A DNA stretch of 64,000 bases from CAIWHR01 sp963773195 (GTDB taxonomy: Bacteria; Pseudomonadota; Gammaproteobacteria; Burkholderiales; Casimicrobiaceae). The notes beneath the pieces are model-generated. The model ran no database searches. It had not been told where the DNA came from and worked only from the letters and a program-made list of their open reading frames with translations. Positions 53,714 through 63,635 of this stretch are shown one piece after another. Position numbers and translations under genes: made by a program. The DNA lies in NCBI GenBank assembly GCA_963773195.1, contig CAVZAE010000011.1:1-64000 (forward strand), given 5' to 3'. The first letter of the stretch is position 1. Each line of letters opens with the position of its first letter.

Positions 53714-56051
53714 ATCTCCGCGTCCCCGCGTCGCTCAAGGTCACGGTCCCGCTGATCCTGCTCGTATTCGCGGCGATGCTCTCCGCGGTCAACCTGCTCT
53801 ACCACGTGCCGCAGGCCGAGCGCGAAGCCGAGGAGGACGGCCGGAAGCGCCTTGCCGAGGAGATGTCGCGGCTGCAGAGCACGCTCGAGTACATGCTGCT
53901 CAAGGGCGACCGCGAGGCCGCGCAGCACGAGATCGCGGTGCTCGCGCACAATCACGACGTCCTGTTCGCGACGTTGACCGACGACCGCGACGTTGTCATC
54001 GCCTCGACGCGGCGCGCGTGGCTCGGGCGCCCGATCGAGGACGTATTCCCGCAACTGTGGCAGTCCGGGGCCATGACGTCCGAGAGCCGCGCCGGCATGA
54101 CGATCGTGTCGACCGGCGACGAATTGCTCGGTCGCGCCGACCTGCTCGTCGGCACCGAGCGCGACGACGCTGCGGCCTTCGCGCACCGGCAACGTGGTGC
54201 TCGCCTACGACCTCAAGCGCTACAAGGCCGAGGCGCGCGCCCAGGTGGTCCAGCAGTCGCTGTACTGGGCCGGCTGGGTGACGGCGCTCGCGCTGGCGAT
54301 GTGGCTCGTCTTCCACTTCCTGCTCACGCGGCGTACGGCGCGGCTTGTGCACGCGGCGGAAGAGCTCGCGGCCGGCAACCTCGCCGCGCGCAGCGATCTC
54401 GGCGGACAAGGACGAGCTCGGCCGCCTCGGCCGCTGCGTTCGACGCGATGGCGCTGGTGGTCGCCAACACGCAGATACGGCTGCGGCACGACATCGAGGA
54501 ACGGGTGCAAGTGCAGAAGGAGCTCGAAGCTTCCGAGGCGAGCTACCGCTCGATCTTCGACGCGGCCGAGGACTCGATCTTCGTGCACGATCCGCACAGC
54601 GGTGCGATCGTCGACGTCAATCCGAAGGCCTGCGCAACGTTCGGCTACACGCGCGAGGAGTTCCGCCAGCTCGACGATCGGCGAGCTGGGGACCGGCGAG
54701 CGCCCGTACACGCAGCAGGACGCAATGGAGCTGATCGGGCGGGCTTCCGCGGGCGAGCAGCTCCGGATCGAGTGGCACGGCCGGAGCAAGGACGGCACGC
54801 TGCGCTGGCACGAGGTCTTCGTGAAGCGCGCCGTCATCGGCGGCAAGGACCGGATCCTGGCGCTGGCACGCGACATCGACCGAGAAGAAGCGCTCGGCGG
54901 AGGAGATCAGTCGCGCAGCGCGAATCGCTCTACCAGCGCGAGAAGCTGGCGGCGCTGGGCTCGCTGCTCGCGGGTGTCGCGCACGAGCTCAACAATCCGC
55001 TGTCGGTCGTGGTCGCACGCGCGGTGCTGCTCGAGGAGCAGGGAAATCCGGGCACGCAGGCGGCGGCGACGAAGATCCGCAGCGCCGCCGAGCGCTGCGC
55101 GCGCATCGTGCGCACGTTCCTCGCCATGGCGCGACAGCAGCAGCCGGAGCGGGGGCCGGTCCCGCTCAACGACGTCGTGACGGCGGCGCTGGACATCACC
55201 GGCTACGCCGTGCGCACGAGCAGCATCGACGTAATCGCTCGATCTCGACGAAGACATCCCGCTGATCCATGCCGACGCCGACCAGCTGCACCAGGTGCTG
55301 CTCAACCTCATCATCAACGCGCAGCAGTCGCTGCAGGAACGGAACGGGCCACGCCGAATCCGGGTGACGAGCCGCTTCGACGCGAGAGCCGACGTCGTGC
55401 GCGTGACAGTGGCCGACAATGGCCCTGGCATACCGGCGGCCGTCCGCGCGCGGGTGTTCGAGCCCTACTTCACGACCAAGCCGATCGGCGTCGGGCTCGG
55501 CGTCGGCCTGGCGGTGAGCCTCGGCATCGTCGAAGCGCACGGAGGGACGCTGACCGTCGACTGCCCGGACGAGGGCGGCGCGGTGTTCACGATCACGCTG
55601 CCGGTCGGCGCAGTCGACGCCAAGGTACCGACCCGTCGTCGGGCCATCGTGGAAGGCGAACGCCGGACGCAAGATCCTCGTCGTCGACGACGAGCCCGAG
55701 ATCCGCGAAATGCTGGCGGAAATTCTGACCGCCGCATGGCATCGCGTGACGACCGTCGCGTCGGGCCGCGAAGCGCTGGAGCGGCTCGCGATCGAGACCT
55801 TCGACGTGATCGTCACCGACATCCGTATGCCCGACATCGACGGTCGCGCGCTCTACCAGGAAATCGAGCGGTGGTGGCCCGGCATGGGCGTGCGCGTGAT
55901 CTTCGTCACCGGCGACACGCTCGCGTCGTCGCTGCGCGAGTTCGTCGCGAAGAACGGCCGCCCGGTGATCGAGAAGCCGTTCCTGCCGGGCGAGGTCCGC
56001 CGCATCGTGGCGGAGGTGGCGATGGCCGGGGAGGTCGCGCCGCCCGAGTGA
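53710..56051 (+). pseudogene. Hybrid sensor histidine kinase (HAMP-PAS-HK-REC), several frameshifts
   Basis: About 780 codons after joining frames. Order: N-terminal membrane helix, extracytoplasmic region, second helix (WVTALALAMWLVFHFLL), HAMP (AEELAAGNLAARSDL), PAS (SYRSIFDAAEDSIFVHDPHSG), HisKA with His in GVAHELNNPLSV, HATPase (NLIINAQQSLQE, DNGPGIP). Its C-terminal receiver starts KILVVDDEPEIREML and has Asp in VTDIRMPDIDGRALY and Lys in EKPFLPGE. No stop or start separates kinase and receiver once the shift near 55665 is joined. Other shifts lie near 54175, 54405, 54680, 54890 and 55235. Confidence 0.68.
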
Positions 56052-56166
56052 TTCGTTGCGCGATGCAACGAACGAAACAAAAAGGGCGTGGCGGTGAAAT
56101 TGAGCTGCCGTACTCGCCGCCTAGACTGCATGCTCGATCGCTAGAGATCGGCGAGAGGATCGGAGC

Positions 56167-56478
56167 ATGAACGTCTACAGACCCGACACACCCCGCGCGG
56201 CGTTTGGACTGGCCGCCGCGGCGATGGCTGCAATCACGATGGCGCTGATGGTCGTACTGCCCGCCGAGCTCGAGGACGCCGGCGCATCCGAATACACGCT
56301 GGCGAAGACGGCGCCGGCCGCCGTGCACGCGGCCGCGGTGCATCGCGGCCTCGACCTCGACGCCGCGCTCGCTTGCGAGGAGCGCGGCATGATCGTGCGC
56401 GTCGCGGAAGAAATGCAGCTTACCTGCATCAAAATCGAACGGCCGGTGTCGACCGCCAGTCTGCGCGACCGTTCCTAA
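56167..56478 (+). CDS. Small hypothetical membrane-anchored protein
   Basis: 103 residues. One hydrophobic segment (about 11-32, AAFGLAAAAMAAITMALMVVLP) is followed by a polar domain with two cysteines (ALACEERG, LTCIKIERP). No family recognised. It precedes the GFA gene by only 12 nt and may be co-transcribed. It lies 116 nt after the hybrid kinase, with a short A-rich stretch between them. Confidence 0.5.
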   Translation: MNVYRPDTPRAAFGLAAAAMAAITMALMVVLPAELEDAGASEYTLAKTAPAAVHAAAVHRGLDLDAALACEERGMIVRVAEEMQLTCIKIERPVSTASLRDRS

Positions 56479-56490
56479 AAGGAGATGATG

Positions 56491-56970
56491 ATGGCCACTG
56501 TCGTATCCACGTACTCGAGCACGCAGCCCGGGAAATCCGCGGCTCCCGCGATGTACGAAGGAAAGTGCTTTTGCGGAGCGGTCGCGATCGAAGTGACAGG
56601 CGAGCCCGTCGCCGCGGGCTTTTGCCACTGCGAATCGTGCCGAAGCTGGTCCGCGTCGCCAGTCAATGCGTTCAGCCTCTGGAAGCCCGACGCGGTGAAG
56701 GTCACGCAGGGCGAAGCCAACATCGGCGTCTACCACAAGACCGAGAAGAGCTACCGCAAGTTCTGCAAGGTCTGCGGTGGCCACCTGTTCACGGACCACC
56801 CGCTGTGGGGCCTCGTCGACGTCTATGCCGCCACGATCCCGGGCTACCGCCATAAGCCGGCCCTGCACGTGAACTATCAGGAGACAGCCCTGCGAATGAA
56901 GGACGGGCTGCCCAAGATGAAGGATCTGCCGAACGAGATGGGCGGTTCGGGCGAGAAGCTTCCCGAATAG
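56491..56970 (+). CDS. GFA (glutathione-dependent formaldehyde-activating/CENP-V) family protein
   Basis: 159 residues. Zinc-binding cysteines in EGKCFCGAVAIEV, FCHCESCRSW and FCKVCGGHLF match the GFA fold. Of three tandem ATGs, 56491 is chosen for its spacing from AAAAGGAG. The family binds zinc and sometimes glutathione, but most members have unproven function. It is convergent with the LysR regulator (9-nt gap). Confidence 0.85.
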   Translation: MATVVSTYSSTQPGKSAAPAMYEGKCFCGAVAIEVTGEPVAAGFCHCESCRSWSASPVNAFSLWKPDAVKVTQGEANIGVYHKTEKSYRKFCKVCGGHLFTDHPLWGLVDVYAATIPGYRHKPALHVNYQETALRMKDGLPKMKDLPNEMGGSGEKLPE

Positions 56971-56979
56971 CCTTTGAGC

Positions 56980-57918
56980 TCAGCGAGCGCGGGCGCGCCG
57001 GTGCGGTCCGGCCGGCGCTTTCGCGCTGCGCGGCGCAATCGTGTCATGCCACACATCGCCGATGACGCCCACCAGGGCGCGGATCTCGGGCTCCGCGTGC
57101 TTCTCGCTCGCATAAATGAACTGGAGCGTCGTTGCGAGCCGCGCCTCGGCCCAGACGGCGAGCTCGCCGGCGGCTTCGCCCTCCCGCGCAAGGTCGTCGC
57201 GGACCAGGGCGACGCCGAGCCCTGACGCGACCAGCGAGCGGATCACCAGCTCGTTGTCGGCTCCGATCAGTGTCGCCGGCGCCCGCCCGCGCTCCGCGAA
57301 GAGCGCGGTCGCGAGCACGTGGTGCGTGCTGATCGGCGGTGCCATCAGCCACGGCAGCGCGGCGATTTCCTCCCACGACGCGCCGACGATCTTGTCGCGC
57401 CACGCGGCGGGCCCCGCGACCCGATAGGCGATCCCGCGCAGCGGTATCGATTCAACGGCAGCGTGCACGAGGTCGCCGTAATAGAAGCTCGCGTCCAGCG
57501 CGCCGTCGCGGACCTTTTCGAACGCCGCCCCGGACACTTCGTGCTGAAGCTCAAGCTCGACCAGCGGGAAGCGCTCGGTCGCGAGCGCGAGGAAGGCGGC
57601 GAGGCGGATGAAGTCGGGATCGGCCAGCGTTCCCAGCCGCACATGCCCGGCGATTTCGCCCTGGATCCCGCGCGCCTTGCCGTGGAGCGCGGCAGCGTCT
57701 TCGAGCACCCGCGCGGCATCCGGCAGCAGGCGCTTGCCGGCCGGCGTCAGAGTCATCCCCGCCGAACCGCGGGCGAAAAGCTGGACGCCGAGCTCGTCTT
57801 CGAGCGCCTTGATCTGCGCCGAGAGCGCCGGCTGACTCAAGTGCAGGCGCTCGGCAGCGCGGGTGAGGTGACCGAGCTCGGCGACCGCGACGAAGCCTCG
57901 CAACTGATACAGCTCCAT
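56980..57918 (-). CDS. LysR-family transcriptional regulator
   Basis: 312 residues. N-terminal winged helix-turn-helix MELYQLRGFVAVAELGHLTRAAERLHLSQPALSAQIKALE, then a periplasmic-binding-protein-like effector domain (GHVRLGTLADPDFIRL, GALDASFYYGDL, LVASGLGVALVRDDLA). LysR proteins usually control a divergent gene; upstream across a 214-nt gap is the DUF3563 gene. The GFA gene is the convergent neighbour. The effector is unknown. Confidence 0.88.
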   Translation of the reverse strand: MELYQLRGFVAVAELGHLTRAAERLHLSQPALSAQIKALEDELGVQLFARGSAGMTLTPAGKRLLPDAARVLEDAAALHGKARGIQGEIAGHVRLGTLADPDFIRLAAFLALATERFPLVELELQHEVSGAAFEKVRDGALDASFYYGDLVHAAVESIPLRGIAYRVAGPAAWRDKIVGASWEEIAALPWLMAPPISTHHVLATALFAERGRAPATLIGADNELVIRSLVASGLGVALVRDDLAREGEAAGELAVWAEARLATTLQFIYASEKHAEPEIRALVGVIGDVWHDTIAPRSAKAPAGPHRRARAR

Positions 57919-58132
57919 TGGCTCAGCGGGCCCTCGGACCCTGTGACCACAACGAGACAGAATTGTTGCGCCGCACCAACATCGATCGGTCCATCAGTTG
58001 CATTTATGGTGTTGATCCAAAACAACGATTTGATTCCGTCCGCCCCGAGGCCTACATTGCGATTGTGCAGTGCGTCACGAGCGTGCCGCCACAGTACCAC
58101 AAGTCGAACCCCTATCGGGGCGGGAGAACGGT

Positions 58133-58510
58133 ATGGAATCAGTGCAAAATCATTACGGAACAACGATCTTCGGTGGAGTCCTCGCGGCGATCGCCGAGGG
58201 AATGGGAGGGCCCGCGCCCAAGGCGTCACCCGCGGTGTCCACGGCTGAATCACGCGGGCCCGCGAATTCTGCCGTCGCCAGCCGCCCTGGCCTGCTAGGC
58301 CGCCTCGGCAAGCGTTTGTGGCGCCGGCAGCTGGAGAGCGTCCAGGACCAGGTCGCCCGGTCGGATGACCTGTTCGCGAGCCTCGACCGGTGGCTCTGGA
58401 AGCAACATGCCCGCGAGACGGAGGCGTGGCTCGCCCAGTCCCAGGACGTCTACGAGCTCGAGCGGCGCATCCGCCATCTCGAGCGGAACCGGGACGGGCG
58501 CCACTTCTGA
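58133..58510 (+). CDS. DUF3563-like protein
   Basis: 125 residues from ATG 58133, with GGGAG about 8 nt upstream. The C-terminal part (FASLDRWLWKQHARETEAWLAQSQDVYELERRIRHLER) fits DUF3563, a short helical family found mainly in Burkholderiales. The first 75 residues are an extension with a Pro/Ser/Ala linker. Function unknown. Confidence 0.65.
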   Translation: MESVQNHYGTTIFGGVLAAIAEGMGGPAPKASPAVSTAESRGPANSAVASRPGLLGRLGKRLWRRQLESVQDQVARSDDLFASLDRWLWKQHARETEAWLAQSQDVYELERRIRHLERNRDGRHF

Positions 58511-58571
58511 GGTCGCGAAGCGAGTGTTCGCTTCGCGATCCGCCGGTCCGTTTGCGCACCGCAGCACGCCG

Positions 58572-58601
58572 TTGACGCTGCGGCGACTATCCCTTTATAA
58601 T
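58572..58601 (+). promoter_or_regulatory. Sigma-70 promoter for the str operon
   Basis: TTGACG at 58572-58577 and TATAAT at 58596-58601 with an 18-nt spacer, the same geometry as the promoter at 26976. Transcription would start about 58608, giving a leader of about 274 nt before rpsL. Confidence 0.85.
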
Positions 58602-58607
58602 CGCTGT

Positions 58608-58881
58608 CTTTTCGCCCTTCGGGCGCCTTAGCGGCGCGGGTCGGGGGGCGGCGTACCCGGTTAGGCGCTCGGCTTTCATCGAGCCTTCGGCCGTGGCGCA
58701 AGAAAGGTGGCCTGGACGGCGCGAACGCGCGCTTCGTTTGGGCCACTTTGATTTTGTTGTCGTCGGCAAATCAGGGATGAGCCCTGCGGCGCGCGAGCAA
58801 TGCAATACAGAGCCGCCGCACACTCAGGACAATTCAGCGGGTTCAATCACAAGCGCACAGGGAAACGCGGAAGAAGCCTTC
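58608..58881 (+). promoter_or_regulatory. Long 5' leader of the str operon with attenuator-like hairpin
   Basis: About 274 nt without a convincing gene. A two-tier hairpin lies at 58703-58749: AAA/TTT and GTGGCC (58707-58712) with GGCCAC (58741-58746), and an inner GCGC/GCGC stem. It is followed by TTTGATTTTG, so it could terminate or pause transcription. The rest is unstructured by eye up to the weak GGAAGAAG site before rpsL. A regulatory leader is likely; the signal is unknown. Confidence 0.5.
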
Positions 58882-59259
58882 ATGCCAACCATCAACCAGC
58901 TCGTGCGGAAGGGCCGTACGGCCCCCGTCTCGAAAAGCAAGGTCCCGGCGCTCCAGCAGAGCCCGCAGAAGCGCGGCGTGTGCACGCGCGTGTACACGAC
59001 GACGCCGAAGAAGCCGAACTCCGCGCTGCGGAAAGTCGCCAAGGTGCGGCTCACCAACGGCTTCGAGGTGATCAGCTACATCGGCGGCGAAGGACACAAC
59101 CTGCAGGAGCACTCGGTCGTGCTGATCCGGGGCGGCCGCGTGAAGGACCTGCCAGGCGTGCGCTACCACATGGTGCGCGGCAGCCTCGACACTGCCGGTG
59201 TCAAGGACCGGAAGCAGGCGCGCTCGAAGTATGGCGCGAAGAAGCCCAAGGCTGCCTGA
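58882..59259 (+). CDS. rpsL: 30S ribosomal protein S12
   Basis: 125 residues, from ATG 58882 (MPTINQLVRKGR). The decoding-site segments TTTPKKPNSALRKVAKVRL and GGRVKDLPGVRYH keep the lysines whose change gives streptomycin resistance, so the allele looks wild-type. First gene of the str operon. Confidence 0.98.
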   Translation: MPTINQLVRKGRTAPVSKSKVPALQQSPQKRGVCTRVYTTTPKKPNSALRKVAKVRLTNGFEVISYIGGEGHNLQEHSVVLIRGGRVKDLPGVRYHMVRGSLDTAGVKDRKQARSKYGAKKPKAA

Positions 59260-59304
59260 GCCCACTGCGCCTGCTCACCCAACGCGAACGATTCGAGGAC
59301 ATTC

Positions 59305-59775
59305 ATGCCCCGCCGTCGAGAAATACCGAAGCGCGAGATCCTGGCCGATCCCAAGTACGGGAACACGGACGTCGCGAAGTTCGTCAACGTGCTGATGACC
59401 GCCGGCAAGAAGTCGGTCGCCGAGCGCATCCTGTACGGCGCGTTCGAGTCGATCCAGAAGAAGGGCGGCAAGGATCCGCTCGAAGTGTTCAACCAGGCGC
59501 TCGCGAATTCGCGGCCGATGGTCGAGGTCAAGAGCCGCCGCGTCGGCGGCGCCAACTTCCAGGTGCCAGTCGAAGTGCGCCCGGTGCGCCGGATGGCGCT
59601 TGCGATGCGGTGGCTGCGCGAAGCGGCGCGCAAGCGCGGCGAGAAGTCGATGGGCGCGCGGCTCGCGGCCGAGTTGCTCGAGGCGTCGGAAGGCCGTGGC
59701 GGCGCCGTGAAGAAGCGCGAGGAAGTGCACCGGATGGCGGAAGCCAACAAGGCGTTCTCGCATTTCCGGTTCTAG
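59305..59775 (+). CDS. rpsG: 30S ribosomal protein S7
   Basis: 156 residues (MPRRREIPKREILADPKYGN), with MTAGKKSVAERILYGAF and GGANFQVPVEVRPVRRMALAM. It binds the 3' domain of 16S rRNA and in relatives represses the str operon by binding the rpsL-rpsG junction; here that gap is 45 nt. It lacks the long C-terminal extension of some strains. Confidence 0.98.
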   Translation: MPRRREIPKREILADPKYGNTDVAKFVNVLMTAGKKSVAERILYGAFESIQKKGGKDPLEVFNQALANSRPMVEVKSRRVGGANFQVPVEVRPVRRMALAMRWLREAARKRGEKSMGARLAAELLEASEGRGGAVKKREEVHRMAEANKAFSHFRF

Positions 59776-59867
59776 GACCCCAATAACGAGACCAACGACC
59801 ACAGGACGGCGAATGCGCCCGCGCGGACAGGAGGCTGTCGCGGACGTCGCTACGCCGAAGACGCCAA

Positions 59868-61982
59868 GTGCCCCGCTCCACACCCATCGAACGGTATCGC
59901 AACATCGGCATCAGTGCGCACATTGATGCCGGCAAGACCACGACCACCGAACGCATCCTTTTCTACACCGGCGTCTCGCACAAGATGGGCGAGGTCCATG
60001 ACGGCGCGGCCGTGATGGACTGGATGGAGCAGGAGCGCGAGCGGGGCATCACGATCACCTCGGCTGCGACGACCTGCTTCTGGAAGGGGATGGACAGCAC
60101 CTACCCCGAGCACCGCATCAACATCATCGACACCCCGGGCCACGTCGACTTCACGATCGAGGTCGAGCGGTCGATGCGGGTGCTGGACGGTGCGTGCATG
60201 GTGTACGACTCGGTCGGCGGCGTGCAGCCGCAGTCGGAAACGGTGTGGCGCCAGGCCAACAAGTACAAGGTCCCGCGGCTCGCGTTCGTCAACAAGATGG
60301 ACCGCGTCGGCGCGAACTTCTTCAAGGTCCACGACCAGATGAAGTCGCGGCTCAAGGCCAATCCGGTGCCGGTGCAGGTGCCGATCGGTGCCGAGGACAA
60401 GTTCGAAGGCGTGGTCGACCTCGTCCGGATGCAGGCGATCTACTGGGACGATTCCACGCAGGGGACGAAGTACGAGATGCGTGAGATCCCCGCCGAGCTC
60501 GTCGAGCTGGCGAAGGAATGGCGCGAGAAGATGCTCGAGTCCGCCGCCGAGGCCAACGAAGAGCTGATGAACAAGTACCTCGAGGGCCACAACCTGAGCC
60601 CCGAGGAGATCAAGCGCGGCCTGCGCCTGCGCACGATAGCTGGCGAGATCGTCCCGATGCTCTGCGGCTCGGCGTTCAAGAACAAAGGCGTCCAGGCGAT
60701 GCTCGACGCCGTGATCGACTACATGCCGGCACCGACCGACATCCCGCCGGTCAAGGGCGAGCTCGAGAACGGCAAGGAAGGCGAGCGCAGTGCCTCCGAC
60801 GATGAGCCGTTCGCCGGCCTCGCGTTCAAGATCATGACCGATCCCTTCGTCGGCCAGCTCGTGTTCTTCCGCGTCTATTCGGGCGTCATCAAGTCGGGCG
60901 ACACCGTCTACAACCCGGTCAAGGACAAGAAGGAGCGCATCGGCCGCATCCTGCAGATGCACGCGAACCAGCGCGAGGACATCAAGGAAGTGCGCGCAGG
61001 CGACATCGCCGCTGCGGTCGGTCTCCGGGAAGCGACCACGGGCGACACGCTGTGCGATCCGCAGAAGGTGATCACGCTCGAGAAGATGGTGTTCCCGGAG
61101 CCCGTGATCCACGTCGCGGTCGAGCCCAAGACCAAGGCCGACCAGGAGAAGATGGGCATCGCGCTCAATCGCCTGGCGCAGGAAGATCCGTCATTCCGCG
61201 TACGCACCGACGAGGAGTCAGGGCAGACGATCATCTCCGGGATGGGCGAGCTTCATCTCGAGATCCTGGTCGACCGGATGAAGCGCGAGTTCGGCGTCGA
61301 AGCGAACGTCGGCGCGCCCCAGGTCGCCTACCGCGAAGCGATCAAGAAACAGGTCGAGCAGGAAGGCAAGTTCATCAAGCAGTCGGGCGGTCGCGGCCAG
61401 TACGGCCACGTGTGGCTCAAGGTCGAGCCGAACCTGCCGGGCAAGGGCTTCGAGTTCGTCGACGCGATCAAGGGCGGCACGGTGCCGCGCGAATTCATCC
61501 CCGCGGTCGAGAAGGGCCTGCGCGAGACGCTGCCCAACGGCGTCCTCGCGGGCTACCCGGTCGTCGACGTCAAGGTCACGCTGTTCGACGGCAGCTCGCA
61601 CGATGTCGACTCGAACGAGAACGCGTTCAAGATGGCCGCGTCGATGGCGTTCAAGGACGGCATGCGCAAGGCCACGCCGATGCTGCTCGAGCCGATGATG
61701 GCGGTCGAGGTCGAGACGCCCGAGGACTTCATGGGCAACGTTGTGGGCGATCTCTCTTCGCGCCGCGGCATGATCCAGGGCATGGACGAGATGCCCACGG
61801 GCAAGGTCATCAAGGCGGAAGTTCCGCTCGCCGAGATGTTCGGGTATTCGACGACGTTGCGCTCGCTGTCGCAGGGGCGCGCGACGTACACGATGGAATT
61901 CAAGCACTACACCGAGGCGCCCAAGAGTGTCGCCGACGGGATCATCAATCGTGACAATCCCGACAAGGGACCCAGAAAGTAA
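59868..61982 (+). CDS. fusA: Elongation factor G
   Basis: 704 residues. The start is GTG 59868 (VPRSTPIERYRNIGIS), the only start that keeps the conserved N-terminus. G-motifs AHIDAGKTTTTERIL, DTPGHVDFT and VNKMDRVGANF are present, with domain IV (GRGQYGHVWL) and the C-terminal EMFGYSTTLRSLSQGRATYTME. It lies 92 nt after rpsG and ends 12 nt before tuf copy 2. Confidence 0.98.
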   Translation: MPRSTPIERYRNIGISAHIDAGKTTTTERILFYTGVSHKMGEVHDGAAVMDWMEQERERGITITSAATTCFWKGMDSTYPEHRINIIDTPGHVDFTIEVERSMRVLDGACMVYDSVGGVQPQSETVWRQANKYKVPRLAFVNKMDRVGANFFKVHDQMKSRLKANPVPVQVPIGAEDKFEGVVDLVRMQAIYWDDSTQGTKYEMREIPAELVELAKEWREKMLESAAEANEELMNKYLEGHNLSPEEIKRGLRLRTIAGEIVPMLCGSAFKNKGVQAMLDAVIDYMPAPTDIPPVKGELENGKEGERSASDDEPFAGLAFKIMTDPFVGQLVFFRVYSGVIKSGDTVYNPVKDKKERIGRILQMHANQREDIKEVRAGDIAAAVGLREATTGDTLCDPQKVITLEKMVFPEPVIHVAVEPKTKADQEKMGIALNRLAQEDPSFRVRTDEESGQTIISGMGELHLEILVDRMKREFGVEANVGAPQVAYREAIKKQVEQEGKFIKQSGGRGQYGHVWLKVEPNLPGKGFEFVDAIKGGTVPREFIPAVEKGLRETLPNGVLAGYPVVDVKVTLFDGSSHDVDSNENAFKMAASMAFKDGMRKATPMLLEPMMAVEVETPEDFMGNVVGDLSSRRGMIQGMDEMPTGKVIKAEVPLAEMFGYSTTLRSLSQGRATYTMEFKHYTEAPKSVADGIINRDNPDKGPRK

Positions 61983-61994
61983 CGAGGAACCGAT

Positions 61995-63185
<1,191 letters not shown>

Positions 63186-63253
63186 GGCTGGCACGCAGGC
63201 AACGACAACGCATCATCGGCGCCACAGCGGCCGATGGAGCAAAGGGTGAAACG

Positions 63254-63565
63254 ATGCAAAACCAGAGAATCCGCATCCGGCTGAAGGCGTTCGATTACAA
63301 GCTGATCGACCAGTCGGCTATGGAAATCGTGGAGACGGCCAAGCGCTCCGGCGCCGTCGTGCGCGGCCCGGTGCCGCTGCCGACCAAGATCGAGCGCTAC
63401 AACGTGCTCCGCTCGCCGCACGTGAACAAGACCTCGCGCGACCAGTTCGAGATCCGCACGCACTTGCGGCTGATGGACATCATCGACCCGACCGACAAGA
63501 CGGTCGACCAGTTGATGAAGCTCGATCTGCCGGCGGGCGTCGACGTCGAGATCAAGCTGCAGTAA
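63254..63565 (+). CDS. rpsJ: 30S ribosomal protein S10
   Basis: 103 residues (MQNQRIRIRLKAFDYKLIDQ), containing TKRSGAVVRGPVPLPTK-type loop residues and HVNKTSRDQFEIRTHLRL. It is also the NusE antitermination factor that contacts NusG. It lies 68 nt after tuf and starts the S10 operon. Confidence 0.97.
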   Translation: MQNQRIRIRLKAFDYKLIDQSAMEIVETAKRSGAVVRGPVPLPTKIERYNVLRSPHVNKTSRDQFEIRTHLRLMDIIDPTDKTVDQLMKLDLPAGVDVEIKLQ

Positions 63566-63635
63566 CGATGTGAACGGACGCCTCCGGTCAATCGCAATCG
63601 GCGGCGAACACTTAGATATCTAAGGAAAACGACAA

